Positions 23,796-27,574 of a stretch of DNA of 27,574 nt are shown in pieces. Positions within the stretch are counted from its first letter, which is position 1. Every line of letters starts with the position of its first letter. Location of the stretch: positions 1 to 27,574 of the IMG/VR virus record IMGVR_UViG_3300022916_000072; one strand, 5' to 3'. The notes under the pieces were generated by a model. The model saw nothing but the letters and a program-made list of their open reading frames with translations, searched no databases and was not told where the DNA came from. The translations under genes and the position numbers were made by a program. This DNA comes from a virus.

Positions 23796-23813
23796 TATTC
23801 ATCGTAATGAATA
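23796..23813 (-). other. DGR hairpin/cruciform between VR and TR
   Basis: A perfect 7-bp inverted repeat, tattcat (23796-23802) and atgaata (23807-23813), with a 4-nt loop (TACG on the coding strand). It starts 3 nt beyond the last base of the variable gene's stop codon and ends 11 nt before TR. In several phage DGRs a hairpin or cruciform of about 8 bp with a 4-nt loop lies just after VR and raises retrohoming efficiency; size and place match. A chance origin is unlikely but not excluded. Confidence 0.8.
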
Positions 23814-23815
23814 CT

Positions 23816-25027
23816 TTATAATCTATTAGAAGCAGGCTCCGCACAGGCACGAGCGGAAAAGTCCGAACTCAGATAGAGAGGAGAAAAAATCCAGAACGAA
23901 AAGCGCGAACCGCAGTAAACACCATCATTCCAAGTACCACCCAGTCCCGCACGATAAGGAGCATTATAATGCTGTCCTGCTACTCCAGAGTCATTAGCAT
24001 CAAAGGCATTTGCCCAAGATGCGCCAGAACTGTAAACACCACCAGTATCTCTTGACCACTGATATAATGCCCCAGCCATATCTTCACAACCAATATCTGA
24101 AATTATCCTACGTCCAGCAGTATCCGAGTGGCCTCCTGTTGTTACGGGGTCTGCTGACCCTGAGATGTTAGTTCCTTGATTAGAACCAATACTTGCTGTC
24201 ACAAACTCAACTTGACTAATTAGCTTCTGCTTAATATCCCCAAACCACTGCTCAAACTTATATCCGTGCCAGCCATTACTACCGTCAGCTATAGTTCCAC
24301 CATAGACCGATTTAAGAAGCGTGCCTACATAACTAGGTAAGTAAATACCAATCCAGTTACCATCGTTGCTTAATGTCATGCCTTCGGGAGCAGAGTTAGG
24401 TCTATTAAATCTATCCCATACTGAACGCGGGAGAATATCACCTGTCAGATAGCCAGTTAAAGCGTGTCCCGATATAGTCCCTACCGATACGCATAGACAA
24501 TGAAACCCCGCTATCTTACGAGAGTTTGTTGTAGTGTACCCCGTTGGAAATGTTGAGTTATTACTAAGAATAACACCACCCGCTTCAAGTAGATAAACAT
24601 AGAAATCTTTACCCGCTCTATTCGCTGCTGTAGCGTATGTAGCCGCGTCCCAATTGCCTGCGGTATTAATGTCTTTAGTAGTAGCCGCTACTTCAACTAA
24701 TGTACCATTCACCATCCCCCCAAGATCAGGGACGGTGAGCGTGTTAGTTGCTGCACTAAACAGAGTGCCTTGATCTAAGAACGTTGAGGATGTGAATCCT
24801 GAGGAGGGTAGGTTAGTTAAGCCTGAAGCATCACCCGTAGGAGATAATACAGTAACACCAATATCAGCATCTTTAAGTATAGTTGCATCAGCAGGTTCTT
24901 TAGTAGCAATAGCCGTATCTGTCTCTGTCTTTGTGTATGTTGTTGCTTGAAGCGCAGCACCCGCAGCAGCAAAGTCAAACGCCCCACCTGCGCTATTTAA
25001 TAATGTATTTACTTTAATTGTACTCAT
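23816..25027 (-). CDS. DGR variable protein: tail-fibre tip with C-type-lectin-like domain
   Basis: A 403-aa protein, the target of the DGR. Residues 1-110 are fibre-like (TYTKTETDTAIATKEPADAT, then GDASGLTNLPSSG). Residues 190-403 form a C-type-lectin/formylglycine-enzyme-like fold of the Mtd kind: WFGDIKQKL, SDIGCEDMAGALYQWSRD, SGASWANAF, and the terminal GGTWNDGVYCGSR followed by SARACAEPASNRL. The VR covers residues 358-396. Sixteen residues there differ from the template (361, 365, 368, 369, 371, 373, 376, 378, 380, 381, 385, 387, 389, 390, 392, 396), most being aromatic or small in VR. It should bind the host receptor. AAGGA lies 5 nt before the ATG. Confidence 0.95.
   Translation of the reverse strand: MSTIKVNTLLNSAGGAFDFAAAGAALQATTYTKTETDTAIATKEPADATILKDADIGVTVLSPTGDASGLTNLPSSGFTSSTFLDQGTLFSAATNTLTVPDLGGMVNGTLVEVAATTKDINTAGNWDAATYATAANRAGKDFYVYLLEAGGVILSNNSTFPTGYTTTNSRKIAGFHCLCVSVGTISGHALTGYLTGDILPRSVWDRFNRPNSAPEGMTLSNDGNWIGIYLPSYVGTLLKSVYGGTIADGSNGWHGYKFEQWFGDIKQKLISQVEFVTASIGSNQGTNISGSADPVTTGGHSDTAGRRIISDIGCEDMAGALYQWSRDTGGVYSSGASWANAFDANDSGVAGQHYNAPYRAGLGGTWNDGVYCGSRFSFWIFSPLYLSSDFSARACAEPASNRL
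23839..23956 (-). repeat. DGR variable repeat (VR) with candidate IMH end
   Basis: The 118-nt 3' coding block of the fibre gene that matches TR. Changes include Asn-to-Phe, Asn-to-Tyr, Asn-to-Asp, Lys-to-Phe and Lys-to-Tyr; three of the 19 altered codons are silent. The invariant frame (GG, W, C, SR, W, SP, RAC) is the structural scaffold. The last 13 nt (23839-23851) are G/C-rich and differ from TR at one adenine. Beyond them TR and VR part at non-adenine bases, as expected for the initiation-of-mutagenic-homing (IMH) end. The IMH probably covers about 23826-23851. Confidence 0.96.
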
Positions 25028-25035
25028 ATATATCC

Positions 25036-25590
25036 TTAAACTATTGTCCAGCTACTGCCGGAGGGGACTGATACAACTATACCAGAATTAATTGTTAGTG
25101 GGCCGCCTGATACGGCATTGTTACCTGCTGTTATCGAGTAGTTAGCACTAATTGTATTGTTATTTTCATACAGTGCTTTAGTTGTGGTGTTAGCATCTGT
25201 GTCTAGTGTTGCCCAGGAGGCATTAGTCGCATCGGTTGTTAAGAACTTTCCTGCATTACCTGTTTGCAGAGGAAGCGCATCAACATTATCAATGGCTGTC
25301 TGCGTTGCGGTACTCACAGGCTTATTAATATCGCTTGTGTTATCTGCGTTCGCTAGGCCTACCATTGCTTTAGAAACACCCGACACAGTACCAGTGAAAG
25401 TGGGACTAGCCAACGTAGCTAAATCACCACGCGGGACAATAATATTAACATTACCCGTCCCGTCTTCTGCTGCTAGAGTGACTGTTCCGTTCAGAGTGTT
25501 CAACGCTAGCTCATTAGACAGTAATGCGTCTACGCTGGATAGCTCTTCAGTCTGCCCGCTTGATAATACTAATGGCCTGCGCTGTGACAT
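25036..25590 (-). CDS. Tail fibre/collar-like protein, 184 aa
   Basis: A 184-aa protein with the phage tail-fibre repeat pattern: LATLASPTFTGTVSGVSKAMVGLAN, followed by NTSDINKPVSTATQTAID. These are typical of fibre shafts (trimeric). The C-terminal 60 residues are beta-rich with Asn/Gly turns. AAGGA lies 6 nt before the ATG. It directly precedes the DGR variable protein and may form the shaft or base that carries it. Confidence 0.78.
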   Translation of the reverse strand: MSQRRPLVLSSGQTEELSSVDALLSNELALNTLNGTVTLAAEDGTGNVNIIVPRGDLATLASPTFTGTVSGVSKAMVGLANADNTSDINKPVSTATQTAIDNVDALPLQTGNAGKFLTTDATNASWATLDTDANTTTKALYENNNTISANYSITAGNNAVSGGPLTINSGIVVSVPSGSSWTIV

Positions 25591-25599
25591 CTCTTTTCC

Positions 25600-26106
25600 T
25601 TATGCTAGAACAATAGGTTGAGCAGGCTCAAAACTTAGCTCTGTTGCGCTAATTGCTACACCAATTCTCTGAACAATTGCACCTGATGTGGAAGGGGCAA
25701 CCGCTGTGACTGCACCCGCAGACTCACTTAAGTAATACTCTGCGCCAATGGTTAGCCCACTTAGCCCGGTGATAACGCCCTCAAAATAAACTGTAGCAGT
25801 TGTGGGGTGAGTAAACCCAGCAATGACGAAACCTACGCCTTTGAACTTGTTAGCTGCTGTTGCGTCTGCTTTTCTAACGCCTGTTGCATCAATGTTAATA
25901 ATATTGCCTAACGTAATTGTTTCAAGAGTAGCAAAATCCTTTGTATCTGGAACAATACCTGTTGGCATCATGTTCTGTGCTAATCTCCCAGACGCATCTA
26001 GTCTGGGTATTTTGTTAGCATCGCCAGCACCAGAACTTGAAACTGTTGCTGACTGCTGAGTTGGAATTCCGTTTTCAAGGTCTAAATAAGTCGTACTTGT
26101 AGTCAT
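25600..26106 (-). CDS. Fibre- or decoration-type virion protein, 168 aa
   Basis: A 168-aa protein. The first 50 residues (GIPTQQSATVSSSGAGDANKI, then PRLDASGRLAQNMMPTGI) look like an attachment segment seen at the start of phage fibre proteins. Residues about 55-165 resemble the small beta domain shared by many phage decoration or fibre proteins: AANKFKGVGFVIAG, GLTIGAEYYLSESAGAVT, IVQRIGVAISATELSF. It belongs to a row of similar short virion genes upstream of the DGR. Exact role unknown. Confidence 0.68.
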   Translation of the reverse strand: MTTSTTYLDLENGIPTQQSATVSSSGAGDANKIPRLDASGRLAQNMMPTGIVPDTKDFATLETITLGNIINIDATGVRKADATAANKFKGVGFVIAGFTHPTTATVYFEGVITGLSGLTIGAEYYLSESAGAVTAVAPSTSGAIVQRIGVAISATELSFEPAQPIVLA

Positions 26107-26110
26107 TGGG

Positions 26111-26578
26111 TTATCTCGCTATAGGTAGTTGTACGTTGATGATTATTTCTGTTGCAGATAGAGCAATAGCAACTATCTGTATAAATCCCGATGCTGGAAT
26201 AGTTTGCGTTAAAGCACCTGCTCCTACATAAATAGGGCCTGCGCTCCATGTCCATGAATTATTTGCTATTTTCCCAATTTGAGCAACGGAAATAGCTGCC
26301 GTAATTAGTGCTGAGCTTAATGATACGCCCGTGACTCGCCCTAAGTGCGCTGGATTTGTGTTATCAGCTAAAAACGCATTGTTTAAGCCGTCAATGACTA
26401 TAGGCAAGGTTGCATTTAAGTTTTCACCCGCATTGAGCGACATAAACCCACTTCCACCACTGCCGGGCAATCCCTGGATTCCTTGTGGCCCTTGCGTACC
26501 AGCAGTAATAACACTAACCGATTCACTACCTATCGTGATAGTCTCGCGATTAGCTGCCGTAAGTGTTGTTATGCTCAT
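26111..26578 (-). CDS. Virion protein with short collagen-like stretch, 155 aa
   Basis: A 155-aa protein with a short collagen-like Gly-X-Y run (GPQGIQGLPGSGG near residues 30-42), which commonly promotes trimer formation in phage fibres. The C-terminal domain (VGAGALTQTIPASGFIQIVAIALSATEIIINVQLP) is beta-rich and resembles the end of the next gene's domain, suggesting related modules. Its start overlaps the stop of the previous gene by 4 nt (ATGA). Confidence 0.7.
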   Translation of the reverse strand: MSITTLTAANRETITIGSESVSVITAGTQGPQGIQGLPGSGGSGFMSLNAGENLNATLPIVIDGLNNAFLADNTNPAHLGRVTGVSLSSALITAAISVAQIGKIANNSWTWSAGPIYVGAGALTQTIPASGFIQIVAIALSATEIIINVQLPIAR

Positions 26579-26937
26579 TTCGTTACCGATTCTTTAAGGG
26601 TTATTTTCCCAGCAATCAGAGTATTTACATCGCCATTTCCATCGGTTAGTTCAATGTCATAAACAAATTTACCTTTGCCTATAGTGCTAGTTTGAGACGC
26701 TGTTATCTGCGCTAATATATTACTAGCCGCATTCCCTAGCGTTATACCTAATGAATTTGTTAACGTCACTAAGGCCGCGTCATCGCCAGCCTTTGCCCGC
26801 ACTTCCATTTTTGCTGTATGCGATGTCAGGTCAATAAATGCGCCTGCGGAATCCTGCCACGTGAAGTCCATCTTGAGAGTATCACCTTCGTACTCTTCGT
26901 AGTCAACAATAGCTGTTTCTGATGTGATTGTAGTCAT
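26575..26937 (-). CDS. BppU-like/Ig-type baseplate-associated protein, 120 aa
   Basis: A 120-aa protein with the N-terminal pattern of phage baseplate upper (BppU-like) domains: YEGDTLKMDFTWQDSAGAFIDL, then SHTAKMEVRAKAG, a GKGKFVYDIELTDGNG strand pair and KITLKESVTK at the end. It probably links fibres to the tail tip. It lies at the head of the fibre block, overlapping the next gene by ATGA. Confidence 0.7.
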   Translation of the reverse strand: MTTITSETAIVDYEEYEGDTLKMDFTWQDSAGAFIDLTSHTAKMEVRAKAGDDAALVTLTNSLGITLGNAASNILAQITASQTSTIGKGKFVYDIELTDGNGDVNTLIAGKITLKESVTK

Positions 26938-26946
26938 TTGTTATTC

Positions 26947-27192
26947 CTAAGATCGTCTTGGCAAATAAAAGTCTTTTCTAAAATCGTCTTGATTCTCTTT
27001 GATCTCATGTATTGACTTCCTGATCGAATCAAGCTCAACCATAATACTTTTCTGCGCACCGTACATGACCATTAACCCCGTGACAGCAGCAATAATGAGT
27101 GCCTGTATGATTCCTTTAATATCCACCCTGTAATCCCCTTTTGTTGATTCTCTCGAATAGACGAAAGGAACATAATCCAGTACGCACATCAT
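26947..27192 (-). CDS. Small single-TM protein with periplasmic helix, lysis-associated
   Basis: An 81-aa frame whose ATG overlaps the holin-like gene stop (ATGA) and is preceded by AAGGA. A hydrophobic helix (IIQALIIAAVTGLMVMYGA, about residues 28-46) is followed by a charged, coiled-coil-like segment (ELDSIRKSIHEIKENQDDFRKD). The first 22 residues look unlike a normal N-terminus; an in-frame GTG at 27126 with AGGGG upstream would give a 59-aa protein that begins just before the membrane helix. The form suggests a spanin-like or holin-accessory protein; unproven. Confidence 0.62.
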   Translation of the reverse strand: MMCVLDYVPFVYSRESTKGDYRVDIKGIIQALIIAAVTGLMVMYGAQKSIMVELDSIRKSIHEIKENQDDFRKDFYLPRRS

Positions 27193-27569
27193 TTATTCCT
27201 TGATACATGTTTCGACTTTTCAAAAGACCGCATTCCTGCTAGTCCTAGCATCCCCAATAAAACTTGGAGGGTTATATCTGTGTCAACAACCGGGAATTCC
27301 CCAGCGTATCCGAAACCTACTAATGCAATGAACTTCGCGATGGGCTCAATGATTGATATATAAAGCAGTCCAACCCCGCACCCCCAACCGACAAATGGTC
27401 TCCATCCTGACACGAAGATACTGGCATGTTTTGCTTCTTGCAAGTTAATGTCGTTCTGAGCCTGTGCTACCGCCAGCTCAGTAGCAAGCTCAGTTTTGAA
27501 TCTTTCCAGTTTGTTATTATCTATCTGTGTCTTGTCTGGCCAAATACGGCTGACAATACCATCAATCAT
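27189..27569 (-). CDS. Three-TM holin-type protein, 126 aa
   Basis: A 126-aa protein of the GTA/phage 3TM-holin type. The amphipathic N-terminal helix (residues about 18-48) is followed by the characteristic SGWRPFVGWGCG turn (54-65), then hydrophobic segments at about 64-90 and 101-115 and a basic tail. It should form membrane holes or release the endolysin. The start lies 5 nt from the window edge, so its ribosome-binding site is not visible. The separate M15 lysin lies about 6 kb downstream. Confidence 0.78.
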   Translation of the reverse strand: MIDGIVSRIWPDKTQIDNNKLERFKTELATELAVAQAQNDINLQEAKHASIFVSGWRPFVGWGCGVGLLYISIIEPIAKFIALVGFGYAGEFPVVDTDITLQVLLGMLGLAGMRSFEKSKHVSRNK

Positions 27570-27574
27570 ACTGC

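Larger units (their letters stand above)
22496..25027 (-). other. Diversity-generating retroelement (DGR) cassette
   Basis: This is the full functional unit in transcription order: variable protein gene with its VR (25027-23816), hairpin (23813-23796), template repeat TR (23784-23667), spacer (23666-23504), and reverse transcriptase (23503-22496). The defining evidence is adenine-specific divergence: 25 TR-VR differences, all at TR adenines on the coding strand, with all 82 non-adenine positions of the 118-nt alignment identical. In known DGRs (Bordetella phage BPP-1 type), TR RNA is copied by an error-prone RT and the cDNA replaces VR, changing ligand-binding residues. No avd gene is recognisable within the cassette. 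Confidence 0.97.

Noticed and set aside
23500-23850. TR-spanning - strand frame as a true protein gene
   Set aside because: It begins inside the variable gene or the hairpin without a ribosome-binding site, and its lectin-like part is explained by the template repeat. Kept as a finding, not as a CDS.
25036-26578. A second DGR variable repeat in the upstream fibre proteins
   Set aside because: I looked for the GG-x-W, CGSR and SARAC frame in the other fibre genes and in the 1219-aa protein and found none; only the 403-aa protein carries a VR.

Overview
The window is an internal piece of a tailed double-stranded DNA phage or prophage genome. It carries a complete head and tail morphogenesis module, a small DNA-metabolism module and an intact-looking diversity-generating retroelement (DGR). 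The moderately AT-rich composition, AGGAG-type ribosome-binding sites, an M15-type endolysin and a three-TM holin fit a phage of a Gram-negative bacterium, plausibly a gammaproteobacterium. No host gene, integrase, repressor or tRNA is visible, so host and lifestyle cannot be fixed. A tail tube and tape measure without any sheath gene point to a siphovirus-like virion.

Layout. Bases 1-4850 are read on the + strand: a DUF669-like protein, a Cas4/RecB-like nuclease, a DEAD/DEAH helicase, a small Cys-rich protein and a VRR-NUC nuclease. A good promoter at about 3901-3929 then precedes four small unknown genes. From 4858 to the right end everything is on the - strand, transcribed right to left, and it meets the first module tail to tail. 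In transcription order it holds a holin and a small membrane protein (27569-26947), a series of short fibre or decoration proteins (26937-25036), the DGR (25027-22496), two unknown accessory genes, a membrane protein and an M15 endolysin (22499-21218). Then come TerS, TerL, portal, MuF-like head protein, scaffold, major capsid, connector, tail completion, tail terminator, tail tube, tape measure, and four distal tail proteins including one of 1219 aa.

The main find is the DGR. The 403-aa tail-fibre-like protein at 25027-23816 ends in a C-type-lectin-like domain whose last 118-nt coding block (VR, 23839-23956) is copied in a template repeat (TR, 23667-23784) just downstream. I aligned them by eye. 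They differ at 25 positions, every one an adenine in the coding-strand TR (25 of 36 adenines changed; all 82 other bases identical). A 7-bp-stem, 4-nt-loop hairpin lies between VR and TR, where known DGRs carry their target-recognition hairpin. A reverse transcriptase with the DGR-type SQ motif and a YCDD active site follows. The encoded receptor-binding tip is therefore expected to be hypervariable. No Avd-like accessory protein is recognisable, the TR has three AAA codons that could mutate to stops, and an open frame runs through the TR into the RT start. These features make this DGR worth closer study.
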